Shown piece after piece: positions 33,146 through 44,900 of a stretch of DNA of 64,000 nt. A program made the position numbers and the translations under genes. The stretch comes from Chrysogorgia sp. JL179-B06 (lineage: Eukaryota > Cnidaria > Anthozoa > Scleralcyonacea > Chrysogorgiidae). The stretch is from the NCBI GenBank assembly GCA_035772405.1, contig JAYKKM010000199.1:558001-622000 (forward strand), read 5' to 3'. The notes under the pieces are model-generated. The model worked only from the letters and a program-made list of their open reading frames with translations, did no database searches and was not told the DNA's origin. Within the stretch, counting starts at the first letter, position 1. Each line of letters opens with the position of its first letter.

Positions 33146-33393
33146 TTAAATTGACTTTGGCAGTTTGGGTTGTTTCCACAGCTAAACTCAACAAATTAAG
33201 TCGGATTAAGGATATGTTGGACCTGGAGCTTGCGAAGACATTAGGGCCTATATTGATGGTTTTCGATCGTTATATAATAAATATATACATAAAGCTGTCT
33301 TTTTTTCATGTTTCACAGATCAATTGTAAACATCTGTCGACAATTGCAATCAATACAAGACTTTTATAAAAGGGCTTATTTTTCTCCAGGTCC

Positions 33394-33610
33394 TGCGACT
33401 CTGCCAAAAGTGTGATGGCCTTGATCTCCTCTACTTTTTTCATAACTTTCTCATTCATATAATGCACATCGAAGTCGAATTCGAGTCTCTTGTTAAACGT
33501 CAATACATCAGTGCTCTTGACCGTGGCTGCATGAGTAACATTGACGGTGCGCGGCTGATCGAAGCAGCCAGAAATCGTCAACATCGTCAGTCTCCGTCTT
33601 GTCAATATTT
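33394..33610 (-). CDS. Possible exon of an unrecognised gene
   Basis: An open minus-strand segment with varied composition (TISGCFDQPRTVNVTHAAT, LEFDFDVHYMNEKVMKKVEE). It could be joined in phase to the candidate exon at 34453-34633. No family recognised. Confidence 0.25.
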
Positions 33611-34452
33611 GTAGCTGTAAACATCGCAACTTCGCTGTGCTCGTTTTACAAACTATTTGCCATTACAAACCCTTGTATTTTTTTAACACTGTAACTATCT
33701 AGGGCAAGCGTGAAATTATATATAAACAAAGTGACCTATAATGAAGCTTGCACTTTAACAATAGTACAGAAAATCATTCTCCGACGCCAAGTCAAAACTG
33801 TCACTTTCCATCGCTGATATAAGATCATCTAAGATCATCCATTTTAACGTTTCACTCTCTGACGAAAGGCCGCTCGAAATTGTACGATTTCGTACTGTTT
33901 TTATATCTTATTTTGACTCACGTTATATACTGCAATGCATGTGCGTGCAAAAAATGTGACGACAATGAATGATGCCGCGATTCGAACTATCACTGACGCA
34001 GAATCATGCGAAGTCTCGAAAGCTATATGAGATCATTAGCCGTATTATATATAAAAGCTTGACTGGCACCTTCGCACAATTAGCATGCAATTTATACTTA
34101 TGTCGTTTGGATGTGTTATTCTTTTATTTAGATCATGGCGAGTTGGTTTGAACTTGATCTCTTCGATCTTTTACAAATTAGAAGCACACCTGATACATCT
34201 GTTTGCCACAAAAAAAAAAGTTTTCTATTAAGCGCGTGCTTTGATATTATTCGACTTCGAACCGCATCCGTTCGCATATTTGCAGGTGTCTTTTCATTTG
34301 GACACAACAAAGTTAAATTTCCTTTTTTAATGTTCAATGCATGGGGACCTGTCTGTTTGTTTTGATTGCAATCAAAGCCGGAACCTTTAAGTATGAATGT
34401 ACAGCAAACATGAGGAGGCAGATCAGGGTACATATTCGCAGTTTTTATCCAC

Positions 34453-34633
34453 CTTGTAAGTAGTGATGATTGGGTAAATTCCAAACCAAATCCCACAGAA
34501 CTGAACTGTGTCTCGCTATTTGCGTCGGAGATGACTCGACTAAACCGCAAATCGCTAATTTGAATTTCGATCTCAACCGTTGATCTTTGTTCGCAAGTAA
34601 TGCGTTCATAGTTGAAGTTGTCAATACGGCCAC
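34453..34633 (-). CDS. Possible exon of an unrecognised gene
   Basis: On the minus strand the acceptor GATATACAG precedes GRIDNFNYERITCEQRST... and ends at AAG|GTGGAT, 181 nt, phase 2 at the 3' end. Another frame is also open, so coding status is uncertain. No family recognised. Confidence 0.25.
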
Positions 34634-34639
34634 CTGTAT

Positions 34640-35193
34640 ATCAGGTAAGATATTGAGGATGGGTTAACACGACTGTTAAACCGACCCAGGGGCCAGCACG
34701 ACTGAACAGAATGACTAGAGAATAGCAAAAAATCGTTTCATTTTAAAGCTTGGATACGTTTTGGCCGGTCGTTCCTTATAGCTATATATTGTGGAATCGA
34801 GTCATTACGATACGAGTTGCTAGAATACATCGTAAAGTGGGCTTTGTGGACGAGTCAAGTCATTGGGGACAACCTGTTATATTGGCCGTGTCTGCGTATC
34901 CATTGGTGATTGGTAGCATGGTGCAAGAGGAACTCGAGCGAAAAATCAGAAGCAAAACCGCTATAAAGTAAAACAGTGATTGTTTCTATGCCAAAATATA
35001 ATAGTCCATTGAAACAAAACGTGTTCATGTAAATGAGTGTTCACACATGGAGTTTAAATGTGTTTATATTGGTGCACCAATATTTCTACATTTATATATA
35101 TATGTATAGAAATGGTGTGACAGTGATGTGACTCGGTTACCATCGATCCATATATACTCGACTCCCGCGGAGCTATACGTTGTATACGGAAAC
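34640..35193. other. Intergenic upstream of the F-box gene
   Basis: The open frame at 34750-34971 has no recognisable domain. A short (TA) tract lies at 35092-35103, about 90 bp before the ATG. No clear promoter element can be named. Confidence 0.4.
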
Positions 35194-36552
35194 ATGGCTT
35201 GTAGCGGGAATGCGATTGCAAAGTTACCAGATGCTGTTCTCGTTCAGGTATTTTCGTGTTTACCCAAAGCGTTTCTAGTTCGCTGTTCCGTGGTCAGCAA
35301 GCGATGGCATCGCGTTTGCTTCGACGCTAGTCTTTGGCGTAATGTCTGCATTCCTTTCAACGTAAGACACAGCGTGAAGGACTCGACATTGACGAGACTT
35401 TTGGCTTGCAGTCGAAACGTGAACAAGCTGTCCTTAGTCGAATGTGAAAATATCACAGACGAACTCCTCGGCTACGTTTCGACTCACTGCCCAAATCTCA
35501 AGAAGTTGCAGTTATGTGGATGCATCCAAATCACCGACAAGGGAATGTCGAGAATGGCCAGGCTCTGTAAACGGCTTATCAAGGTTGGCATCGCCAAGAC
35601 GAAAATCACCGATCGAAGCCTGAACCCTCTGATAGAGAACAACCCGGAATTGAATTCGTTGGAAATCAGCACGCAAGCGTGCACGTCGGATACGTTCAAG
35701 CGTTTGGCAATGTGTAAATCACTGCGAAAACTGAAAGTCTACGAGACGCCCGACGAGGTGTTGGTGAAAAGATCGAGGATTTTCCTGAGCGACGAGATGT
35801 TAATGGCACTGGGGAGATCTTGTCCGAGGCTCACGCATATTGTCTTGAATTATGATTACGTTGAGGTTACGGACGACTCGATGCGTGAACTGGCACGCGG
35901 GTGCCAAGCGTTGGAGAACCTCGAGATGGATAGTTGCCCCGAGGTCGGCGATATTGGGATCACGGCTTTGGTGAGAAACTGCGCGCTGGAGCACCTGCAT
36001 TTGGGCGAGAGTCGAGCGACAGATGTGAGCTTACGAGAAGTTGCAGCACACCTGCCGAAGATCAGAAGTCTGAAACTTGAATACGGTGACGTGACGGATA
36101 CCGGGGTTTTCTACCTGATGGGACATTGTAAGTTTCTCGAGGAGCTGAGTTTGGGGGTGAAAATTCCAGAGAACTTAACCGACATCACCGCAAGTGTCAT
36201 TTCTTGTTTGTCCGGCCCGCTTCTCTGTTCCTTGGAGTTCAACTCTTGTGCCATCACCGACCGGGGGCTGGCCATTCTCGCCAACAACTCTGTTCTCTTA
36301 ACCTCGCTGAGCATCAAAGCGTGTTCGAGAATAACTTTCGACGGTCTCATGAGTTGCCTGGGAAAGTGCAAGGAGTTGCGGCTGTTGGACGTGTCGTTCT
36401 CCGGAGTCGTTCAAAACGCGAAACAGTTGATGGAAATTGCGGGTTGCTTGCCGAACCTCTGCTCGCTTGGCGCCGTTGACGCCGAAGGAATTACGGAGAG
36501 GGATTTAGAATTGTTTGAATCTCGGTATCCTCTTTGCGATATACGATTATGA
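35194..36552 (+). CDS. F-box / leucine-rich repeat protein (FBXL type), single exon
   Basis: 452 residues from ATG 35194; the frame is open further upstream but with no earlier ATG. An N-terminal F-box (about residues 7-50: IAKLPDAVLVQVFSCLP, VVSKRWHRVCFDASLWRNV) is followed by about 12 cysteine-type leucine-rich repeats (LxxLxLxxCxxITDxxL pattern, for example LKKLQLCGCIQITDKGM). FBXL proteins bind SKP1 through the F-box and present substrates to the SCF ubiquitin ligase through the repeats. It resembles FBXL2/FBXL20 or FBXL14-like proteins, but I cannot assign the orthologue. The single exon in an intron-rich locus may indicate an old retrocopy; codon quality and length argue that it is functional. 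Confidence 0.88.
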   Translation: MACSGNAIAKLPDAVLVQVFSCLPKAFLVRCSVVSKRWHRVCFDASLWRNVCIPFNVRHSVKDSTLTRLLACSRNVNKLSLVECENITDELLGYVSTHCPNLKKLQLCGCIQITDKGMSRMARLCKRLIKVGIAKTKITDRSLNPLIENNPELNSLEISTQACTSDTFKRLAMCKSLRKLKVYETPDEVLVKRSRIFLSDEMLMALGRSCPRLTHIVLNYDYVEVTDDSMRELARGCQALENLEMDSCPEVGDIGITALVRNCALEHLHLGESRATDVSLREVAAHLPKIRSLKLEYGDVTDTGVFYLMGHCKFLEELSLGVKIPENLTDITASVISCLSGPLLCSLEFNSCAITDRGLAILANNSVLLTSLSIKACSRITFDGLMSCLGKCKELRLLDVSFSGVVQNAKQLMEIAGCLPNLCSLGAVDAEGITERDLELFESRYPLCDIRL

Positions 36553-37800
36553 ATATCTCCGGACAGTTACGGCGCGCGCTTACTTAATCTGACTCAAAGC
36601 TATGAATTATGTCGATTTACATGAACTTGAGGGCGACTTAAGGCTGATTTTGCAGTGCTGCGTTTTTCCACGAAAAAAGTTGAATAGTTGAATCATATTT
36701 AACTTAGTTTTTACGTACGTTTACGTACGTGTGAAAAGCAGCCTTAAGCCGTTTCTTAAATTTATTTTGGCTGGTATTCGAAACCATGAAATACTAGCCT
36801 GGATCGGCCCACATCATGTAATCCGACTCGTCCTCATTAATCTATATATTTCTTGCTTCACTCACTCTTCATCTCATTCTTACTCCCACTCATCTTCCCA
36901 TTCTTACTCCTAGACTATCTCTCTTTGGTCTCACTTTTAGTCTTTTTTTCTCTCTTTCACCCTCTTGCTCTAGCTCACTCGTACGGTGCTGTCGTCACAG
37001 TTAGGCAATTTTTCATACGACAGTGCAAGCAAACCGCAACAGAGTGTAACACCACTCGCTCCGCAACGTTATTGGTCTAGCAATCGCGTCGCGATCAGTT
37101 CAGTGTAAAAATTCTATTCCATACTTTCAGCAAAAATCATTGCCGGACGTTCGTTGTTGGCGAGGGAGTGATGCGCAACAAAATTGCGAAATATGTTTAA
37201 TTGCCTATAGTGTGTCACATCATTTAACTCTTTCACTTTCTCATTACCACTATTACTTCCATTCCGTTTTCCCACTCTCACTGTATCCATTCTCCGCAGT
37301 CGCCGTTTTCCCTAGCTACCCCTGTGTGTACTTTCACCCTGTTGTAGCCAAGCTGCCAAAGTGATTAGACTAAATTTAAACTATTAATTTGAAATAAAAA
37401 TAAAGTTCTAACAGAGTCTTGTTGTTGTAATGCTGCCTGCATAGCTAGCCCTTGACAATGTCCTGTTGCCAACGCAACGAAGGACATTGCGACTTTGTGC
37501 CCTTTAAAAATCACTTTGTGTGTATGAACAAAGGTCGAGGCGGGGGACGAAGAATATTTGAATAACAACAGCAATTTTACAGTTCGATGAACCTTTATTG
37601 TTAATAACCCGTCATACAACAAATACTTGGAAGTTGGCATTTCCGTGGAATAAATCAGTGATTTTTTTTATGAATCATGATGAGTAGCATTATATTATGA
37701 ACTAGCCTGCGTGGGGGAGGGAAGCCGAGTTGGCTATGAGTTGGCTGATTGGTTCCTATATACATTGTGTCCTTCAGGTCAGATGGAGAATTCTCCATCT
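36553..37800. other. Intergenic, no gene recognised
   Basis: Pyrimidine-rich tracts at 36850-36970 and 37215-37310, two TTTACGTACG units at 36708-36730 and an AATAAA at 37397. Short open frames have low complexity or no motif. Confidence 0.4.
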
Positions 37801-37930
37801 GACCTGAAGAAGGACACATATCGGTCGAAACGTCGTCCATGAATATAAGTAAGTACTCTTACTTAAGTATTTTTCGACACATTGAAGTTCTCTTATTTCT
37901 CCTTTTTCACATTATATCCAGTTCTTCTGA
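37795..37930 (+). repeat. PLE-tail repeat
   Basis: CCTGAAGAAGGACACATATC-GGTC-GAAACGTCGTCCATGAATATA, then AGTACTCTTACTTAAG and TTTTTCGACACATTGAAG. Same family as 3210, 21370 and 61550; here without an inserted MITE. Confidence 0.65.
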
Positions 37931-38059
37931 GAACGTAGCAGCTTTCATATATTAGTCCCCCGCATTACCACCACTATATATACAGAACTCGTGACTAGGC
38001 TCTAGTCTCTCGTGACTAGGCTCTCGTGACGAGGCGGCGGCCTCTACAGCTCGGTCTCT

Positions 38060-38197
38060 ACAGCTCGGTGGTCCGGGCATGCTGTACTGGCATCGCAAGG
38101 ACAATTCCAGCCGGAAGGCCTTGAAGTTGCATTTTTCGCAACTGGTTCCGGTTTGGTCCTAAAATGTATATATTCCAACACTCGAAATTTTTTTTAG
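38060..38197 (+). repeat. tRNA-derived SINE family B, copy 2
   Basis: An A-box-like ACAGCTCGGTGGTCCGGGC and a B-box-like GACAATTCCAGCC head the body ending AATGTATATATTCCAACACTCG, matched in reverse at 31183-31275. Confidence 0.6.
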
Positions 38198-38214
38198 GCC
38201 CCTAATGATAATGG

Positions 38215-38405
38215 TGACGGTGATGATTATTGATTATTATGGTGATTATTATGGTGATAATCATGCATGCATGCATGGTGATGGTTATTGATTATTACGG
38301 TGGTGATAATCATCATGCATGGTGATGATTATTGATTATTATGGTGGTGATACGGGGGGTTAGGGTTAGAAAACTCATTGGGCGGGGGGTTAGGGTTAGA
38401 GTAGG
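38215..38405. repeat. GATTATT minisatellite and TTAGGG-like patch
   Basis: Imperfect repeats of TGATGATTATTGATTATTATGG (38223-38352) with CATGCATGCATG runs, then two patches of GGGGGGTTAGGGTTAGA (38355, 38387). Confidence 0.7.
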
Positions 38406-38416
38406 GTTTGACATCA

Positions 38417-38852
38417 ACATTTTTTATTGTCTTATTTGGAAGAACTTTTAAAATGATAAAGTAACTTCTTTTGAAGATTTTCGTTTATTCGCTTTCTTTT
38501 TGAGATATATCAGTTTGTTTGATATGCAAATGTCCGGAATTTACGTCACACATGCATAATGACTTATCAGAGAATGTTATATATCTTTGCGTTCATCAAA
38601 TAAAAACACTAAAGTGTGAATAACACGTGTGCGTGTTTCTCCCACAACACCAAACTTCTCGATTTTAAAGGATTTCGTTCGAGAATGAAAGAGATACACA
38701 TATTTCTCCAATAAGTCATCATGCATGTGTGACGTAAATTCCGGACATTTGCATATCAAACAAACTGATATATCTCAAAAAGAAAGCGAAGAAACGAAAA
38801 TCTTCAAAAGAAGTTACTTTATCATTTTAAAAGTTCTTCCAAATAAGACAAT
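38417..38852. mobile_element. Foldback MITE R, copy 1
   Basis: Arms of about 150 bp beginning TTATTGTCTTATTTGGAAG and ending CTTCCAAATAAGACAATAA. Inside each arm is AAGAAGTTACTTTATC or its complement and AGATATATCAGTTTG. It ends 120 bp before the EIF4A3 start codon. A second copy is at 59448-59732. Confidence 0.8.
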
Positions 38853-38974
38853 AACAAACTCAGGTGCACTTTAATATTCTTTGGTTTCATCACTCAGTTC
38901 CAGTCTTTACACACGGTCAACTCCTTATCGCGTATCCCATTTAGCCACACGACCCTTCTTTCTTGACATCCAAG

Positions 38975-41900
38975 ATGGCGTCTCGTTCAGAACGTGCTCC
39001 ACGTAAAGTTGCTGCCGAAGAAGTAGAAGAAGAAGAAGAGGATTTGACCAAAATAGAATTCGAAACATCAGAAGGGGTTGAGGTTATCCCAACCTTTGAC
39101 GGCATTGGACTTAGAGAAGATCTTTTGCGAGGAATTTATGCCTATGGTTTGTATAGAAATTCGCTTGACATACCAGCACAGAACACGTGAAATGCGAATA
39201 AATGTTGGAAAGAGTGGGAGATGCTTTCGTTGTTTGTCTTTAAGTTGTCTCATATTACCTTGCATAGGTTTTGAGAAGCCTTCGGCCATTCAACAGAGAG
39301 CTATCAAGCCCATTTTAAAAGGACGTGATGTTATTGCGCAGTAAGTTGACACGATTTGTAATTTAGACAGAAAAGCTTTGGTTTGTAATAGGTTCCTCAA
39401 ACTAACCCAAGAAATCAAAGGCGTCGTTCCAAGAGGTAAAGACTGAAGTTCTACTGAATTTTGCAATTTTTGGCAACAGTCGGATAATTGTACTCCAGTG
39501 TGCATTTGCCAGACTGTTAACTTTGTAAACTGAGCACAGAATATGTATGTTTTTTCTCGCCAAAAATACGCACATAAACTGCACATAATGGAGCAAAATA
39601 CACACACACAGATTGGTAGCGTAGCAATAGGCGGTTCAAAAGCCCTCACTCTTGAACCGGGACCCTTGAAAGGTGCGCACTAGATAGTAGTCGCCAGAAC
39701 CATGTTGAGCCCGCCAACACCACTAACCCAGCGGTAACATGTTCGTCGTAAATATTACGAACTATTGCGCCAAACGGTCGGAACTTGGAAAGCGTAAGAA
39801 AATATATCCAGTTAATACGGTAGATTCTCTAGCGCTTCAAAAGAATTCCATCATAATCGAGGACAACTCCAGATTATCCTTGTGTGTCGAACCATAACAT
39901 TTTGTCCCGCAACTTGTGAAGGAATATCAACAAAAAGCTTTTCTGCTTGAACGTTGTTGCGGTTGATATTTCGAAATCCCGAATAACGTCGTTTGCCTTT
40001 TGGAAAGTATCTATAATTTCTACATATCCGTTGTGAATATCTATCACAAAATCGAATAGTCTAATACTTGTCGCTCGTAAATAACGCTCGTAAATCTACC
40101 GCTCATTATTTCAAAATATGTAAATATTCAGTATCTTTATAAGCGCACGTGGAGAAGAGCGTTCATGCAGAAGAATACATGACAAACTCTCAATCCTAGA
40201 CCAGTAAATTTGATTTTGTCATCGATAGTCAAAACAGATATATAGATACTTTCCAAAAGGCAAACAACGTTATTCAGGATTTCGAAATATCAATCGCAAC
40301 AACGTATGCTGCGAGGTTTCAAAATATATTTGTGGACTGACAAAATATATTTGTCGACTGTCAAATATACATTGTCGACTGGAAAAATACATTTGTCGAC
40401 TGACAAAATATATTTTGCCGACTGAAACTATTATAATTATGCGCATTGCGTATACATTTATACAGTATATTACGGTGGTCCATATAGTTAAGCATTTCTG
40501 CATTTGCCATAGAACATTCGTAAAGTCACTTGCTATAGTCATAGATGCTTTTAAATAAGTGATAAAACGTGTTCTGCTGCGTAGACAGTGTAGAAATACA
40601 AATCAAATATCATAATCTCAGTAAAAAGGTTGGTGTACTGCCGAAATAGCGTGTAAGTAGTCTAACGTTTCGAGTGAAGGATCTTCGTCAGAGAGTGAAA
40701 CGAAAAGTGAAATAATCACTCAGTTATTATTACACAGTTTACGTTTCACTCTCTGACGAAGGGCCTTCGCTCGAAATGTTAGACAACTTCCACACTATTT
40801 CATAGACTTGCTCCAAATCTGCCTCTTGATTGTTTCGGGTTTGTTTAAAGATGGGTTTGTTTCGAGAATACAACTGCCCGTCTTCTCGAAACAAACCCAA
40901 AACAATCAAAGAGACTCAGACTAAGTCTAACTATTTCACTATTTCGGCAGTACACCTAATTTCGCTTTCCGAGTTCCGACCGTTTGGCGAAATGGTTCGT
41001 AATATTTACGACGAACATGTTACCGCTGGTTTAGTGGTGTTGGCGGGCTCAACATGGTTCTGGCGACTACTATCTAGTGCGCACCCCCTTGAAACCCTAG
41101 CTACGCCACTGACACAGATAAGGGATAGTGGGGACACCTTGTGTCAAATAGGGACCCCTTGAGCAGCAGAGACTAGATGAAATTACTAACTGGTATATAG
41201 TTTGAGAGAAGTAGTTTAGGTGTATCCGTACATACTGATACATACCTGTATGCATATTTTTCGTCTCCTGAATTACGTGCATGGAAGTGTCGTGCATGCA
41301 CACTGCGCACTTGAATGCTTGATATTGAAAAATGCACAGTAAAGTTAGCAGCAGTTGTGTATGTTAGGTGAACACTTTTCACTGTATTTGGTGAATTTTT
41401 AGTTTTGCAATTGAGTGATTTCAGATTCCATTGGGTGGTTCAGAAATACTGCACCCAATGAAAATTGCATTTATAAAACATCTTAAACACATCTAAATGT
41501 GCACAAAGATCTTTGGGAATTTAAATGTGGGTGAAATATGTGATGTTTAAACCATCGAATAGGCTGGATGATTCAAATGTCACCATCCACCTGAGGAAAA
41601 CATACCTTAATAGAATTCTGTTAAAATGGCCAAAAAACAGATGGGAAACAGCTTGCAAAAGTGTTCAAACAGTCTCCCAAAATGTTGAACAGAATGGTGA
41701 AAATACCAAATGGTTTGGAGCAAATGGTTTACTACAAATGTTTGGGTGGTTTACTGCAGACGTTCAACCAGTTCCAGTTAGATGTTCAAATGCTTTGGGT
41801 CAGGCATTCGAATGGTTCCAGTTAACTCTTCAAATGGTTTGTTAAAAATTTCAAATGGTTTATCAAATAATTTGAACGGCTTAAAAAAGCATTCAAACAC

Positions 41901-44900
41901 TTACCAAACAACATATGAGCATTATTTTCTTGCTGTTCGCTAAAGTGTTAATGTACGTTTTTCCATTTTTCATGTCTGTATCATGTCAATGCATGAATGG
42001 ATCACATACTGGAAGTGGTTGTCCTCATCTTTCTACTATGGTTCAGAACAACAAGTTAAATTTCTTTTGAAAACAGTGAGCAAAACAGATTTAGCTAAAA
42101 AGTAATGTTCACTAGTTTATATGTTATATGATTTCATGACCCTTCGTATAAGTCGAGGTCGGGTTTTTGACATCAATTTTTGGTCCTAGGAAATTGACTT
42201 ATACACCATGATATACGGTAATGAACAGGTTTTACAAGTTGTTCAAAAGTTTATTATTTTCCTTGACTACGGTTGTAGTGACCTGTGGTTCTGAATTTCC
42301 TTTAGATCTCAGTCAGGGACGGGAAAGACAGCCACATTCTCAATCTCCGCTTTACAATGTATAGACACACAGGTACATTCATAATCAATTTTAATTGGTT
42401 TCTGGGTAATTGTTTCCAAACATAATTAGAGATGAGCCGATCGATCGGCCATTTTTCAAAAATCGGTAATTTGCCAATTATTAATGCATAAATGACCATT
42501 TGCTGAATATTTATTATAAAAATACTTGAAAACTGCCTTAGCAAACTGTATATTGTCCAAGACGCCATATTCTTAGAGTCTGATAATTTTTGCTGATTGG
42601 TTCATCTCTAAACATAATCAATGCTTAAAATCCGTAATAGGCTTTTTTCAGCCAAAAAGTGGTCACTTCAACGCTCGGCTAAACATGCAACTTGTTGAAT
42701 AGCAATTATGTCACGTGTGTGACGGGAGAATCGCCCTAGTGTGACATCAAGGTGTTTGCAAGTAGTGTAAAAGATGGCAGAAATTAGTGAGAAAAGTACA
42801 AAACACGGTGCCGAAGATATTGCGTTGCTGGTGCTCCTAACAACACTAGTTGCCAAATAGCTTGACATTTTTAAAAAATATGCTTTCTGAAGCTGTAGCA
42901 CCTTGACGTCATCAGTAGAGGTCAAACGATGTGGCTTTTTCGTGCCGATCCGATGTGTTTTTTTCCAACATCAGCCGATATCCGATCCGATGTTTTTTGA
43001 AAAAGTGTTTTAACCTTTAAAGTCGCCGCCCACTTCCGCAGGCCATTTTGATTTTTGAATTTCGGCATTGTCAGGAAATAACGCATTGACGCCTAGTTTA
43101 GACTTTGGAATGCAAGTGGAAAAAATTGATGCCAATTTAATTAACTGAACGTGTCGAAAGAAGTACTTGAGACATCAAAGTTGCATCGAACTTAAGTCAT
43201 CTAATTAGATGCGATAAATTAAATATGACGGAACTAGACATCTAAAGTCTAAACTAGGCTTAACTTTTGAAACGATATTGTGATCAACAACTTTAGTTTA
43301 GTTTTTTGCTGAAAACATAACTGAATTTTGAATTCGACCTCAAAACTTCAAAATCGGTTAAAAAACCAGATATATATGTCAAATGTTGCCGATCCAATAT
43401 TTCTGCCGATGTTGCGAATATCGGCCCGAACCGATGCACCGATCCGATTATCGTTTGACCCCTAGTCATCAGTACATGTTTGAGCTAAATTCTGACCCAG
43501 GGTTGTCTTAAAAATAATGTCTTAAAAGGCTCTATAAACTATGTACAGTACTAAGGTTTTTTACTTACTGTAGTTGTTCCCTTTGTTTTTCAATCTGTTA
43601 ACATTCAGAGTCGGGAACCACAAGTGTTGGTTCTATCACCCACCAGGGAACTTGCTGTACAAATCCAGAAGGTTTGTTGTAATTCACTCATTTAAATTGA
43701 TATTTTTGTTTTTATCTTTGTTCGGCACTTACCCAAGTGCTTTAATTCTTTATGCTGTGTACTAGGTTTGTTTGGCCTTGGGCGATTATATGAATGTACA
43801 ATGTCATGCATGCATTGGTGGAACGAGTGTTGGAGAAGATATTAGAAAACTGGATTATGGTCAACATATTGTTTCTGGTACACCTGGCAGAGTTTTTGGT
43901 AAGACCTAGGAGACATTGTCCGTATGAACTATTTGTCTATTTCTAAGTGATATCCTATTCAATTGTCCCTCATCATACATAGTTGTCCCTCATCATACAT
44001 AGTTGTTCCTCATCATACATAGTTGTTCCTCATAGTGCTGGGCGCCGGAGCTCTGGCGTTTTTCAGTCCGACAAGCCGGAGTTTGGATTTGGGCTTTGGG
44101 CTCCGGCTATTGTGAAAAACAACGCCAAAAACAACGAAAAATCTAATATTATAATATTATCTAAATGACCAAAACTATAAGTATAAACCGTTTGACATAT
44201 GAAATTTGCAAACGTGATTTTACTTGGCAAAAATCTATTTTAAAATAAACCTTCGACAGTGTTGACGAGCGTAGTTGACAGCAGATAATGAATAAGGAAA
44301 TATAAAACCGCGGAACCGGACACAATGACACATAGTGCGATTGTATGACACCTTTCTGGCTCACCTGCCCGTTTTCAAGCCAATATAATGCAAATTGAGA
44401 ACATTACAGTAAACACTTGTCTGGTTTCACCAGACAGCTCTGACAAGTCTTGCTCTTTCATATCTTTCTTTCCCACCATCCTCCGTCACCTCTGAGCGAG
44501 TCTTTTCGTTGACGGGAAATATTGTTTCAAAGAAACGTTGCGCACTCCTTCCCGGCACATTGGTCGTCTTGCATTCATAAAATTTAACAATAAAAGATTT
44601 TGAAAAATACCTAGCACTTTGTATTCTGTATTAGTGTATTTTGAGAATCGGAGTAGCTTTTATTCGGTTGTTCTATAAATTTAGAAACGTTTTCATTGCG
44701 CTGATATTTCCAGTTGTGAAATAGATAAGACACCCCGCGTTTGCTCGCTGTTTTACGGGGAGAAGAGCCTGGGAACTAGTTTGAGCTGGAGTCAAAGCCG
44801 GAGTCGGATGTAAGAACTGTAAAGCAGCCGGAGCCGGTGCCGGAGCTGAAAAACCGGAGTTTGCACACCTTTAGTTCCTCATACATAGTTTGGTGCTATT

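Noticed and set aside
38355..38405. Telomere or chromosome end
   Set aside because: Only two short TTAGGG patches; genes continue on both sides.
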